Made by a program: the position numbers and the translations under genes
Part shown: positions 24,001-39,000 of the stretch, piece after piece
Numbering within the stretch: position 1 is the first letter of the stretch
Layout of the letters: every line of letters starts with the position of its first letter
From: Phoronis australis
Taxonomy: Eukaryota; Phoronida; Phoronidae
Assembly (NCBI GenBank): GCA_002633005.1
Contig: NMRA01000588.1
Location: 195,174 to 259,173, forward strand
Length of the DNA stretch: 64,000 nt
Direction of reading: 5' to 3'
The notes under the pieces: model-generated
Told to the model about the DNA's origin: nothing
Database searches by the model: none
The model's input: the letters and a program-made list of their open reading frames with translations, nothing else

Positions 24001-27000
24001 TCATCTAGGGTCTTGCATCCACTTTGGAAATCAGTGCTGGGAAATGTTTTTTCAGCAACAATATTCTGCAGTCACCATTTTAGTACAATTGCCATAACCA
24101 AAGGCACTTATTGCATGAAGTCTTTTTCAGCCATGAACTCTTGTGTCAGACTTTTCTATCGAGCAACCTGAGTATGTGAATTCTCCATTTTAATTACTTT
24201 ACCAGGCAACATTTTTGGAAGTTTGTTGTAGCTGACCAATGATAGTATGATAGTGCTTCATACTTGGAGGCTTCGTTACTGCCTAACTGCATCGTATTTG
24301 TTCCAGGCTGATATCTACTACAGCCAACAGATGGCAGAGCTAAAGCACAGTTATGAGCGAGAGCTTGTCAACAGTCTACAGAATGCTAAACGTGAGCTTG
24401 AGAAGAACCACGCAGCACAGATCCAACGAATTAGGGAGCTACATGACCACGAGGTCTCCATTATTAAGGGTGAAGGTGAGATGGGACGGATCACAGCTGT
24501 ACCTTTAAAGTGATTGTGATGATAGTCTTTAAAATCACATCCGTAAATGTTCACCGGTTAGCGACAGATAATGCTAACTCCTCACAATCGCAACGAAAAA
24601 TGGAAGCATTTTAAAAATGCACTTTTAAGACAGCCTTTCTGTGTTGGGATGATGCAGCTTCTACTTGGAACACAGTGTGGCAGAGTAATGAATCAAAGTA
24701 CATGACTGCAACGAAAATTAATGGGAATAAAATTTTGATTTTTTAATAGTTTGTATAGTTGTTTCCCTGTCATAAGCCAACATCTTCTGACATCTCCAGA
24801 ACTTTCAGCATTCCATCGAAAAGTTGCCGTCTGTGTGACTTTGAAAGAAAACAAACTTTGCTTTACATTTTGTTTACTATGATAAAGCATAAGGCACTGG
24901 GTACAGGACTGTCACATGGCCTTTTTGTCTTCCATGGATGGTGGTGCTCACTTTTGAGTTGCATTGGAAAATTAATTATTTCATTCAAGGCTGGAGCTTG
25001 TCCTATTTTCTGAAATTCGGGAAATATGATGAATGCCGAAATGGCCCTTGTTTCAAATTCCATAATGAAGAAAATTCTATTTTTGCTAGAGTTTTCTTGT
25101 CCGAAATTCTAGAGACTGTCCCAAACTGTAGAATTTTTACTGTACTTCATGACGTGGTCAGCTTACAAGTTGTTCCACTTATGATGGTTAACTTTTCAAA
25201 TGAGATTTTCAAAACGCATTATCAGATATTAACTTTATATGCCTAAGTGTGTGTATTTCTGTAAAAGAAATTTTATAGCATCAATTCTCGAAAATGTCAC
25301 AAACAGGGCGTTGTTTAAGTACACTATTCATCCTGATGTTTTTCACTGTGTTGCCATGCAATGTGTTCAGAGAACTGTTACCTAGCGTGCTCTAGTAAGT
25401 GCTGGTTTTAAACTGATATCTCATCCTGTGTTTACCTCACAGCATCTGAAGGTGACTCCCTATCCCATGTTGACGAACAGCTACAAGCGGAGCTCAGTCA
25501 AGTGTTGGACGTACCACGGAGGTCCAGTCTTGGAAGGCATGGCGATGAATTGCCCCGTCGACAGGAGGGTGTTGGGCATGCTTCGTCTGACGAAAGTGCT
25601 CCACCGCCTGTGGTCAATGGTCATCCAGCGATGATTAATGGTTACCATGGTGACTCGGACACTTCGGTAGTGTCTAGACTGTCATTGAGTGATGAACTGT
25701 TGCCACAGCTGAGAGTATGTTTATTTGTTTTGCACTCTGTAGTTAGTAAAACTTGACAAGCTCTCTGCTCTGTTCCCCATTGATCTTATATTATGAGGAC
25801 ATGGGTTTTGAGTACAGACACTGTGGGGCGAACTGCGGTAGACTCCATTTATAGCCAGTTTAAATTCATTTCCCATAAATTCTGTTCTTCAGAAAAATCA
25901 TAAGTCATAAAAATCCCTGACACTTTTTACAATGGGATCATACCTCTTCTGAGAATGTGTGCTGGGGGAGCTGCTTAATTTCGTTTTTGAAAAAATCATA
26001 AATTGTGTTAGATGTTCTGTATTTATGGCAGCACACCCAATTTGTTGAGTAGCAATACATATCTGATATTAAGTTTGTTACAAACATTAGCTGTATAAAT
26101 ATCGCGAGAAGGCAAGCTCTACTACATATGTTTTCACTGTGATGCAATAGCACTTAAGTATGATGAGGTGTTATTGAATTCTTTGTCTTGGCAAGATGTT
26201 GAGAATTCTCCGTTTTAAGTACTCATTATATATCATGTTCCTTTTTATCAGACTGGAATGACCAATCTGAATGGTGAAGCAGTACAGATTTACACCATCT
26301 CCAAACAGCGTCAGGGAGTTCGAAGATCATCAGACCCTGCTAACGCTGAAATGGAGATTTTACGACAGGCCTGGGAGAGGGAAAAACGCTCCCTGTTGGA
26401 GTCTATAAAGTCCCTGAAGGATCTTGTAGCCAGAAGTGACACAGTGGATAAAAGGGTAAAATATATTTTTACTGGTTTGGTGAAACATGTAATGGTCATT
26501 TGGCAATTGGTGTCATCAGAAATTGTCGAGGTTTTATTCTATTTTTCTCGTTTTCAGTTTTAGAAGATACTAATTATGAAATATTAGAGCATACTTGAGG
26601 CTTCACAATCTGATGATTTACCTTAATTTAATATGAAGTTAGTTTACTTAATGCTTAAATACTCCAAGGACTAGCTTAAATCATGGTTTCCGTAACTGAG
26701 ATGCAAATTAAGTTCTAAAATACGTTTGGCGCATCTCTTAAATCACTTGAAAATGGAACGCTGTTATGAATTTTGTTTGTTTCGATTTCAAAATTTACTG
26801 CTAGTAGTCAGTCTGCCATTTATATAGCTTCCTGATGACAAAAAACTGACCGTAAGTTATTTAAATGACAAACAAGAGGCAGTGAGTCAACCAAGCAATG
26901 AAATGTAATACGGAGCCGGCTTATAGTTCCATTGGGAACACTTGTCTTGGTGCTACAATGCATTGAGTGATTTTTGCAATGCCTGGTTGTTGAAAACTGG

Positions 27001-30000
27001 TGTGCCAGAAGGATCGGATCATGTAGAGAGCACTGTTTCCTTGTAGACCTAAGTGATCAACATTTAGAGAGCACTGTTTTGCTGTAGGCCTATATAAGCG
27101 ATCACCATTTAGACAGCGCTGTTTTCCTGTGAGCCTGAGTGATCAACAAATCTAATTCTTTTTTTAGAAATAATCTTAGAGAATCGGTGATTAAACTAAC
27201 ACTCTTCATTATTGGTGTTTTGGAAAAAATATTGACTATTTCTCACCGCATTACACGCTCTAGCCGCCATACTAAGCCAACCAAGGTAATCTTGACCGGC
27301 TGATGTGGTTTAAACACTCCAGATAGCAAATTACGAACGTTCTAATGTTCCCCAACGTAGCCACTGTTGCCTCTATCTAAATCCTCATGAAATTCTTTGG
27401 AAATTAACAAACATTGTGCTGTCACTGTCCCTGTCCTCTACAATGCCACAACTATTGGCTATTGCCTTTGTCTTCGTTGCTTGCTCCATGGTCTTGCAGA
27501 GACATAAGATGGGTGAGAACAAGTTATTAGTTTAGTTATCACATGACTGGGGGATTCATGAGTGATAAAATCACTTTTTCTTGTAAAGCTATTAAATCTT
27601 CGTTAGGACCATCAATATAAAGATTTATTATTTCATCATTTTTTCCTAGGACTTCTATGACTCTGATTTTGATGTCTATGAGGTAATCAGATGTTGTGAA
27701 TTATCTTGTGCACATAATTGTTCACAGTGTTTAGTGATCTTTCACTCAGGCATCTAGCGTATTGTGCACACTCTTTCTTATGATGGCCTTTCACCAGTCC
27801 TGTAGTTATACCTGTCCAATGCAACATCTGGAACTCGATAAACCTTTCACGAATGAAATGAATGCAGCACATTGTCCGCAATTAGTTGGATTGCCTGTCT
27901 TGCTTCAGTTGACGTCGTGGTGTTACTTTGTTCCTGTACTGTGGCGTACAGCATTTTTGGGCTTCCATGTGTAGGACTCTAGACCTCGTGTAACAAAATG
28001 GCGAGTTTGACCCAGTGTTCTGTTAAGTTTGGAAACTTGCAGCCGGATTATTAACAGTGTCACAGCACTACAAAATGTTATTTCGTAGGACTGGCATTAA
28101 GGACATATTCATTGTTGTCTCTATGCAGAGCCCAAACTACATTGCATACTGTTTCTAGCCTTCAGACCATGAATCAGAAGACTGGCGATCAGATCTTATT
28201 TGTTGTGTGGGCCGTGTCTTCACAAAGGAGCGCGAGGCACTGCTGGCGGACCTGAGAAGCTACTCTCTGTTACAAGATGGACGGAGTCAGGGAGCCAATG
28301 TGGTTGAATTGGAAAACAAAGTGCGACAGCAGGTTTGTTGCTATGATTTTAATCTTATCTGTCTGACCTTATTGATTTTTGACTTCACTTGTTATGAAAA
28401 ATGTGGCTATGTCTTTTCAAAATTTTTGTATTGAAGTTGTTTTTCTCAAAAAGCTTGTTTTTTCATTGTAGAACGCTGTGTTTACCACGCACATAGCAAA
28501 GCCTACAATGTACAATCAACGATATTATTATTATTATTTACATTTTCTACACAGAACTTCAATCTGTTTCTCTATTTTATTAGTGTCTGAGATTTTCTGA
28601 TTGTATAAATAATGTAACCATTAATACCCAGTTGTGTTCACTTGATATACTGCAGCGTTGATCTATTAAATATTGACATAGTATGTTCAGTTACACAGTG
28701 CAGAATGCCTATTTCTTGTGTTTATATCTTCCTCGGTCTATTCTAAGTTCCTTTGGTTTTCATGAGATTTGGGACATATTTTCCTGTTGTGGAAATGACA
28801 ACACGTTTTATGAATTCTACATATTATCCTCCATCCCTTACTGGCCATGTAGGGAGTCTGCTTGTTGCACCAGTCTCTCTATCCACCATGAACCTACTTG
28901 AAGGATCGTTATTAGAAATGAAATTGTGTAGTAGAGTCTGGTGTTTTTCTGTTGAGGATGATTTTTAGTCAGATCTGATTTCTGTGGCACCTTGTTGTGG
29001 CATTTTTGGGCCTCTTATTCCTTGATGGATCTTCGTGAAACTTTTGTGTTCCTATGGAGGAAAGCTTGACAATTAGTGATCCGCTTGTTGTAATTTTGGT
29101 TTTCTTTGCATATGCCAATGTCTACTAATAAACTTAATAATTCTTTGATGAATCTTCAGGAAATGTGGTATTTATGTGTCTCACTGAGGAAAGCACTACT
29201 GGAGTTCATTTTTGATAGATCTGACTACTGCAGCACCCTCTCGTGGCAAATAATCTCTGCATCTATTTTTAATACCTACCAAATGAATGTCGTTCGTGAA
29301 TCTTCATGCGTGTGTGTCTTCTTAATGAAGAGAGCAAAACTGAATGCTGATTTTTAAATGTTTGACTACCATGGAAATATATTAAATAGTGAATACTCTA
29401 AGGCTTATATGTTTGCCATGACCGATGCTCATAGTGGGTGAGTTTCAACCCTCTGTGGTGTTCTCGTTGTTCTTTGTAAAGATTGGAAATAAAGTCTTTC
29501 TATCTTTGCAACAGTCTATGGTTATCTATTTATGCATAGAAATCTGTTATTCCTGTCCCCCGAATATGCTCCGACAACTTATGACAGTTTATGCAATGGG
29601 TTACATACTGGAATTGATGGAATAAGTTGATTTTTTAATTAATTTTTTCCTTAAGGAGCGACACCAGGCTGATGCTCTAGACAAACTTCTGAGCACTGAT
29701 AGGCAATCTCTGTTGTCAGAGACACGCAGTCTCAAGCAGAAGCTTAGGTCAGCTGATCAGAGGGAGGCCACCATCAAAGCACGATTGACGGAACAGCTGA
29801 AAGCTGCAGAAGATGAGCATGGGAAGAGAGAGAAACATCTCAAACGACAAGGTAATGAATAGAGTTTTGAAGTGTTATTAACACAGCAATTTGTTGAAAC
29901 TTGCCAGGGATTTGTGAGAGACCCCTTTTTGCGCTTTGAAATGCATTCATTTTACGGAAGTGTCCAAAAGGAGAGGAACTTTCGGAAAAAGGGGTGCGGG

Positions 30001-33000
30001 TCTTGCATTGCCTCCCATTGCGCCCTCATTCAGCCATGGGCGTTCAAGGTATATTGTAAAGTGGAAAGTTTTGCTTTCTGGCAGCTTGGCTAATAGAAGA
30101 GAAGTTCAACACAGCTTCTTGAAAAGTGATTGTTTTCATTATATTTTGATGGTCATCTTAAACATAAAAACAGAGAACACACTGCCATCTTGCATGCATA
30201 AAAATAAATGGGCGCGTTATGCTGTCATCCCTGACTGCCCATCTGGGGTCCACTGCTCAATCTCCAAAACCTTTGATGTATGTTCATGGAATTTTGTAGA
30301 TATGTTCCCTTCGTAGATGGGATGGCATGAATGAATTTTCGGACGGATCCGACTACCGGTGTGCCCCTGGTGGCAATTTTAGTTTTTTACGTTGTCCTCT
30401 GCATCTTTGTAGCTCCTTGACGGATTTTTATGAAATTTTATAATTAAATAGGTTTCTATTGATGAGATGATGACAGGTTCCTGTTTTCGGATAGATTTGA
30501 TGTATAATGGCCGTTTTTCTTATCGTGAAATTTTGCAAGTAGGTTTCTATTAAGTAGATGGCGACACCTACTCCTTTTCTGGTAGACTTGAGGTATTCTG
30601 CGCCACCTGATGGCCATTTTAAAAAAATTTTTAGTACGTTATTGATGTCATGTTTTCCATCCACCAAACTGCTTGAAGTATCATAATGTGGTCGTGGGCG
30701 CATTTCAATGCTCCGCGTTGCTCTTGTTTTTTATCAAAGTCGAAGCATTTGATGTGTTAGTGACATTTTGCGATATTTACTGATGGGACCGACTGACAGA
30801 CAAAAGTAGTCAAGTGTGGAAACAATTTCAGTGTTGTCTAATATTCCCCTGTTATTATCCAGTGACGTTGACCGAGTACAAAGTACAACAGGAGCAAGTG
30901 ATTAGTGAAGATCTGCGTTCAGCGCTCAACGTGGAGAGAGGTCGAGTTATGGAGCTCTCGAGCAAACTAAGTCGGGAAAAGAATGTGTGCGAGGACCTAC
31001 GCGAGGAGCTGGCCACTGCACACGCTCAGCTGGTCAAAGTTCGTGACACACTGGAGCGGGAACAAGAGGAGTTGAACAACGTCTCGTAAGCTTGTTTCTG
31101 GTTTTGCTACCGTGAAATTTCACCAGTTTAGGTCTTATGATAGTTTCGCACTTTTTATTAATTGTAGAAGATATGCTTCCTGAAATTACAGATTGTCCGT
31201 GTTTCAGCTCTTTACCATAGTTATCACCCAACAGTATTACTTTTAAAAAATTGTGGGTGTTGTCCGCTTGAAACGTTTCAATCAAATTTGATGAGAGCAC
31301 TGAGAAGCTCCGCTGGTCTCGCTATTCATTATCTTGTGATATGCAATATGGTTTTAGGATGGCAGCAAAATGGGGTCACATGTCGCGATGTGTACCTTCT
31401 CAAAGGATTGTGTTGCTTTAAGTTGTTAATTTTTACTCAAAATATTTTAGATGAAATGTTTTTATTATTTTTGTTTGTGTAAAAGTAAACTGCAGCGAGG
31501 TTTCAATGTCTTTTGTTTGGGTTCAGTTGATGTTGATTGTGACATGGTCTTGATTGTAGCTTACTGTTACGGGATCTATTGTGAGTTTTGTGTTGTGACC
31601 ACACACTTTACACTTGCTTTGTTTTGGCCAGCTATCAATGTGGAAATGGGTTTTGGCAAAATTATGCGCATGTTAATTTTACTGCTTGGAAATTATTTTA
31701 ATTATAACTTTCATTTCCTGCGGGTCCAATAACTAGTATTATAATAATTATCAAGTGTATATTATTTACCTTTCTTGGCTTTGAACATAATTTAGTATTT
31801 TTGGTGCTACTGAACTTTTACGTTTAGGATTCACAAAGACTTAATATATGGATTACTAATCATGCTCTAAAATGCCATAATGACTATTTTTACCTTTATG
31901 TCTGTCGGGCACATTTTCGACTTCACTCTTGCACTACTGCTGGTTCTTAAGATGTTTCTCCTAATGCTTGTAACTTTTGTTTAAAGAATAAGATACACTT
32001 CTTCCTTAGCTGGCAGAAAACAAAAAATGACTTAGACCCGCTACCCTTATAAAATCGGTCTCGTAACTTTCTTGCGGCGTTGGGATTTTATTTCTATTAC
32101 CAGCAAGAGCATTGAAACTAGGAGTGACTCAACAAAACAATTTCGAGTTTATTGGGGATAGTCAACCATAAAATGGAAGATTGGAAAATAGTGTACGATT
32201 GTTTGCATTGCATGTGACTTGTCTTTGTAATGGAAATGAAAAACTATCACAGCAAGTAATGTTATGAGGACAATTTTTTGAGAGTTGAGGGCATAACTTG
32301 ATATTTGTTTTAAGCTTAGCCTAGCTAATGAACTTGGCAAAATACGTTGAATGGGACATGGATGTTTTTGGATGTTTGGTTTAACTCCCACAACTCACGT
32401 AGGCCTATACATTCACCAGTATACTTCCAACTGACTGTACATGCACGCAAAGATCCACACACCACTCAATTACAGGCCAAAAAGGGTTGCTATATAGTCC
32501 TACTTGGGTAATCCGTATTTTTGTTGTTGAATTGTGACTTCTTGCGTTAAATACATGTACTTACTACAAACCTCCACGCTTATTAACTCCGCTTCTTTAA
32601 GAAATCAGGGTGATAAGTTTCAAACAAACACATTTTGCTAGGTTAACACTCAAGTACTTAGTATACTCACGTTAGTGACGTGTCATTCAAGAAATGTTGA
32701 AAATGTGACATTTGGAAAACATTTAACGAATTTTGCATGGGAATGACCCATAAAATTGCATTTAGCTTGTTGATGTTTAAGGAAATTTTTTCAAAAGTCG
32801 ATTGTGGGTGTTAAAATAAGTGCTCCTTGACTTTTAACGAATTTCATTAAAAAGTTAAGGGTTTGTGGATTGGGTGTTTTAATTTGCAGTTAATTTGAAA
32901 TTATCACTTTTTGACTACACAGGTCAGCTCTAGAGGAAGAAAGGATGAAGACAGGTCAGCTGACCCAAGAGGTGAGTGACCTCAACGAAACTGTTGAACA

Positions 33001-36000
33001 GCTTCAAGGTGACCTTGACAGTGAGAAAGAACGGAGTATCCATGTACGCGAACGGGAAGGTTACACCGTAGAGGTAAGGATAAAAGGGACTGGGGTAGTT
33101 TGAAATGATCTTCGTTATAATTATCTTGATATTCATCTTCTATATGTTAAAATTATGTTAAAAGATGTTTCGATTTGTGGCCGCTGTTGACATGTTGTGT
33201 GTATTACAGTAAAAATACTTTCACAGCCTATATGGTGCTATGCCAGGGTTCGTATTCAGTGGAGACTTGTAATGGCTGAGCATAGCATTTTTAGATTGCC
33301 TCACACTGAGATTTCTGGCTCCATGCGCACTTTGACGCATTTGGTATATTATTTTTTGAAAGTAAACTCTAATGACTTATTTAAGTGTTTACCTAAAGGT
33401 AACCTTGGAGTCCACTTTCAATTGTTTTTTTTTGTTTTTCTAGCGTCTACAGCTGGAGTATGAGGGTGAGAAAGAGAAGAGACTGCAACTAGAGGGCGCT
33501 CTCGAGAAGCAAAAGATGGCTATGTTAAATCTCCAACGGGAACTCGACATACTGAAGAGTGAAGGAAATGATTCCGAGAGCAAATTCAAAGGCATGATTG
33601 TTGAACTGTCAACAACAGTTGACATGGAAAAAGCCAAGAACATGGAAATTCAGAGGTGAATTTGTCATTCTCCCAGTCATTACATTTTCGTTGGTGAACC
33701 AGTCTATAAGCTAAAAGCAGATTTAAACAAATCATTTTTATGCACCTACATTATGTGTCTTTTGTCATCTGCATGATGGAAAGTGGCAGGTGCGTTTCTA
33801 TTGAGAAAAGCATTTGCTTTGCACCCCCTAGAGGATATTATGAAGTTTCTTTACTAGCATCCCTCGCTTCAGTGAGAATGTTCATCTCTTTTATCTCCAC
33901 ACTCTGTGATGCAAACAGTGGGTGCATATCAAGGCTCTGCGTTGCTTTTGTGGTAATATATCTTGAAACTTTTCAAACGTTTGTTTTGTTGAAATTTTCT
34001 GAAAGTGTGACTGTCTGGAAGTCTAGAGCACAATGAGTTATATTTTGCTGAATAAATTTTACTAAATTTGAATTTGAATACACAGTGCTTTGGACCGTGA
34101 ACAAACCCTGTCTAGTCAACTGAAGGTGGCTCTTGAAGAGGAGCGAAGCAAGGTTCAAAAGACTGCCACTAGGGAGCGCTCATCTGTAGTGGATTTACAG
34201 ACCATGTTGGACCTTGAAAAAAGTCGCGTGCTTGAATTGAACACTGCCCTGGAACGAGAGAAGTATAAGGTACATTTTAAATTTACTTAGCAATGCTTTT
34301 ATTAAGGAAAAAGTAAAATTTGTTGATCGATATCCTTGACATTAATTTTATTTCGATGGAATTTGTCAACGGGCTTGAGCTAATACACTGGGTAATATAC
34401 ATCTGTTGTTGTAGGTATGATTTCCCATTGGTTGGAGAGTAGTTCCCTGGGCAGAGGTTCTTTTCAGCAAGGGCATTAGAGAAGTCCGGCTCAAACTAGT
34501 TATCGGTCACATAACGGGCAGACTCGGGTCAGAAGGGTGTTAACTGCCCTGCCTGTTGATACTGGCTCAATGATTGCATTTCTTCTGCCTCTGAAAGAGA
34601 AGGGTTGGATATGGGTTTGGAAGTTAATATGAAATAAATAATGCAGTTCTGTTGGTCCAACTTCAGATCACCAGCCTGTCTGCCTCGCTGGACATGGAGA
34701 AGGCTCAGAACATGGAAGATATGGAAAGAGAAAAAGCTGTGGTGAGACAACTAAGGAAGAACGTCGAGAGTCTGCAGGTAGGCAGTGGTGACTGTGTGGG
34801 CGCTCTTTGAAATGTTGGGACATCTTTGTTGTCATAACTTTGCCCTGCAGTGTTGTGAGGGTTATAAAACATGGTTGCACTCAAGCAGTGCTCATCTGTC
34901 AACACAGCACAATTTTAGCTACATCCAAGAGTATTGTATGTTAGGTTCGCCAGGGACTGAGGTGTTCGGCATTTCACTCGACTATAAGGCTACGGAATTC
35001 GATAGCAAATGGAATCTATGTGAAAGCAATGTCAATCTTTATTCGTCAAATGTATATACTTAAATCTGTTGTCGATTACAAAGTTAGCAGGACAATTTGC
35101 AGAGCCATGAGTGGACTTCAGGGAAAGTTTATTGACCACTATTTACATTTTCTCTTCAGAACCAGAGGCAGGAGTTGCAGAGGCAAGCAGAGTTTGAGAA
35201 GGAGCGCGCCACCAAGTATCAGTCTGACCGTGAGAGGGTGCAGACAAGTCTGACGTCAGAACGCGACAGCAATAGGACACGTGAACTGCAGCGTGAAACA
35301 GAGCGTCAACAAGAACGGCAGAGACAGCGGGAACATGAGCGGGCACGTGAGGAAGAGAGGAGGAAGGCGGTAAGAAATGCTCCTGGAGTCTCAGTGGTCG
35401 AGGAGTTGTTGCACCAAAGTTTAACAACAGATGTTGAACCTCCACGTGTCACATTACAATTTTATGCAGCCACGCAATAATTAGTTTGGGTGCATATTGC
35501 AGTGAAGAAAGAGCAGAGATTCTTCCCTGAGGCACCAACATTCAACCCTCTGTTACAAAAAATTGGATTAGAATTAAAAGCTTTCAGTTAATAAGTTGAC
35601 AGGGTGCCTGACCATGACAAAGATCAGTTACTGCATCGCTCTCCTGTTACCTCACGTAACTCTTGTTTCAGAATGAACTGAACTTAGAAATCCAAATCCT
35701 CCGTCAGAAGCTAGCCACAGCCGAAGCTATGGCTGTAGAGACTGCTGTACCTCAGCGGTCAGTGGCTACAAGTCCAGCTCGTCCATCATCAGCCGGACGT
35801 GTGAAGTCGCCTTTTGACTCGATGAGATACCGCGATAGAGCCACCAGTCCATCGGTTGGTGTCATGCAAGCCCAGAAAAAGGAACTGGAATCTGTCATGC
35901 AACGAATACATTTATTAGTTGTGCGTCTGGAAGATACGGCACAGAGTGCAAGGTAGGACAGTTTGTGGGAGTCTTCAAGGAAATAAAAGAATTCTGGTAA

Positions 36001-39000
36001 AAGGTGGTCGCAAGACAGTGTAGCTGAAGTGCTGGCATGACGCCCGCTTTGTACTTAGTCTTTAAAGTGGATAGTTATGGGTGGACAGACTTGTGAATCT
36101 GATATCACTTCATACGGACATGGGCCTGTGAAACGGAAGATTCCGATGGCACATTTCTGTGTTAATTTCTCTAGTGGTTTATGTGAGTGTGTGTACAATT
36201 TAGTATTTGGAATTAGTATCGATAGCAATTTTAATGACAACTTAATATTTGTGGGAACATGCTTATTAGCAATGTTCATTCAGTTCACTTATACTCTTCA
36301 TTGTTCTTTCAGAATATCGAGTACGATTTCACCCTCCCTGCATGACATCATGGATGAACTTAGACAAATGAAAACCCTACTTTCCACGGACACTGAGGTA
36401 TTGTCAGTTTGTGTTCATGTGATAGTGCTGCTTTTTAATACATAACACATTGTACTACACTTCTTTGTTGCCACTCAGGATATTTGAATTGAGAAACTGA
36501 TAGTATCAGACTGGTAGTTGAGCTTAACATGGGCATTGACAAATTTACGAAACTCAGGGGGTGGACATTTTCCCAAGGGACTGCTTTAACGATCCCATCA
36601 CATGAAATTGTCAAAATGTTGCTGAATTAATATTAGTTATGTAGATTTTTTAATCATGGTAATACTGAAGTGTGTGTGGTGGCGTTTACAGAATGGTTTT
36701 TCAGGAAATAACTCGTCTACTAATTGAGGCGAAGGTATCACGTAGCGTAACTTAAAAATGAAAATCTTGAAAGTGGGTGTGGACAATTAAGTGGACAATG
36801 GTGTTCAACTGGATGGGAATGATATTTGACTGCTTGCATTCTTGCCAAATATCTTTTTAATCACGTGCACTAATTATATTTCTTTTTTCTATTGATTGGT
36901 GCTGATATTAATATTTTCTGATTGGCTGTCTGTTGACTCAGTTATTTGTTAACTTTCCCACCTTTTATATAATACTAATTTTACCCTGAATGCTGTCAAG
37001 TGGCCATTTCAATTCTTGCCTTTATAGAGTAAAATTCTTTGTTGGCTGTGTTTTTAGGACCAATTACTCCCTTCTTCATGTAGGTAGTCTGATTCACACT
37101 CACTTTGATTTTGATAAAAATACCTGCCGGAGGTCCATAGTACCAAAAATAATATTTAGTTAGCTCGTTGCATGTAGTGCAGCATTAAATAATTACCCAT
37201 ATTCCTGTGTAACCAATACAGAACACTTGTTCAGCACAGGTAGCCACAACTTTATTTGACTGGTCCACAACAAGTTAGAGACCAGATTTTGACCAATCAT
37301 CTAGCCAAATCCATCCACACAAGCGACGGCCTGCTAGGAGTCAGCTTGGTCCCCACTGCGGTCATTGAGTGGGTCGGAAATCTAGGACAAGTAGTAAATC
37401 AAAATCTTGCAGATTCAATGAGACAATATTTTATGAAATTCATATCAATGGAAACAAATACTGAATATTGTAATGCAGGAGCTATTTTTTGAAGTGAAAA
37501 TTCAAGAGCCTGTATTTAAGTCAGTTCTGTGGTTGGTTGTAAAGTGTACTGCTTGCCTATTGAAAATCAACTGACCAGCACCAGAATTTTTGAGCATATG
37601 AATGTTGAGGGTGCAAAATGTACCAGTGAATCACAATTCATACCTTGGCTTGTGGAAAGGTTTGCGTACCTTTGTTGTTTTTTTAACTTGCAAGTGTCAA
37701 GTGTGCTATGTCCATAACTGACCATGCTCAACTGTTCAAAAAGATGCAGCTGTCAAATGTTATTGTGATATGATGTTTTTGCTGAGACAGTAATTGATGG
37801 ATAAAAACCAGCATGATACCCGAGTGGGTAAAATACACAGCCTCAGTCCTATCATTTATTCAGCCCTGTATTCCACAGGCTGTCCAGCCCATTGTGAGTG
37901 GTTTGAATGAGCGAGTGCTGAAGCAAAATGCTGAGCTAACTAACTACGTGGCAGCACTCAGTGAAGACAAGGCTCAACTGAGGGCGGCACTGTCTAACCT
38001 TGAAGATGAGATTTTCAAATTCAGACAAAAACAGGTAGCTGTAACTACGTTCACTATTCTTGCTCTCTTCTTTTTCATCTGTCCAATCAAAGTAAGCTTA
38101 ACATCAGATGGAAACCTGACTTATGATGATTTTTTTACGTTTGATTCAGATCTTATTTGCTTTTAGAATGCTGATGAAAATTTACATCCTATAACTTTCA
38201 TGTGCATATAAATACTCCTGGGGTTCTGAATTGCGACTTTAAATAAGTTGATCAAAGTAATTAGAGTAGACTAGCTTTCCTGTCTTTGACTTATGGAAAA
38301 TTTTACATTTCTCACCAGAAAGTCTTTCTTCAGCCAATTAGGCATTATTGCATGAGTTTTCATTTAAGACAAGGTTTCTATCTGTAGAACTACTGTGAAA
38401 CAACACTTGCCCAGTTTTGCTTTCGATCTCTTGTTTAACTAATGTTGCCAAGCTGGGTGCTACAGGATGAATCTTGAACTTGCACGTTGCCTGTCGGCAA
38501 AATCTGTCTCTGTGGCCTTGTTCATTCTGCTCACCTCTGCAACTTAATTTTTGTGAAATTAGAGACCGCCTGCATGTTATAGTATACATGTCTTCCATGT
38601 GGACTTCCCAGCAACTGTCCCATGACTGTCTTTTGTTAGAGCTATCTACTGTTCATTGCAAGTCATATTGGTTTTGAAAAAATTTGACGAATGTGTTCTC
38701 ATTGTAGCTGTAATTATATCGGGTGACTGCATCTAATTTCCCTAGCTATACATTGTCATTCATGAAGTACAAACTCTGGGACCAATGCTGTTAAAATATA
38801 TTAAGTATTTCACTGTCTGTGTTACCCACGAACCTCCTCACTACTCCAGCCATTCATCCATTATCCATTATTAGTGATTTGCATATTGCTCACATATGAT
38901 CCAGGTAAGCTGCAGTCTGTTTGACATCATAAACAGTGTATTGGCATTGAGTGATCTGGCAATCCTTTACTGTTTCTCTAAAATAAATGTTTTCTCCACA

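Noticed and set aside
27500-27515. Possible tiny exon after GGTCTTGCAG in the intron before exon 26
   Set aside because: It would be 13 bases and would break the otherwise consistent reading phase.
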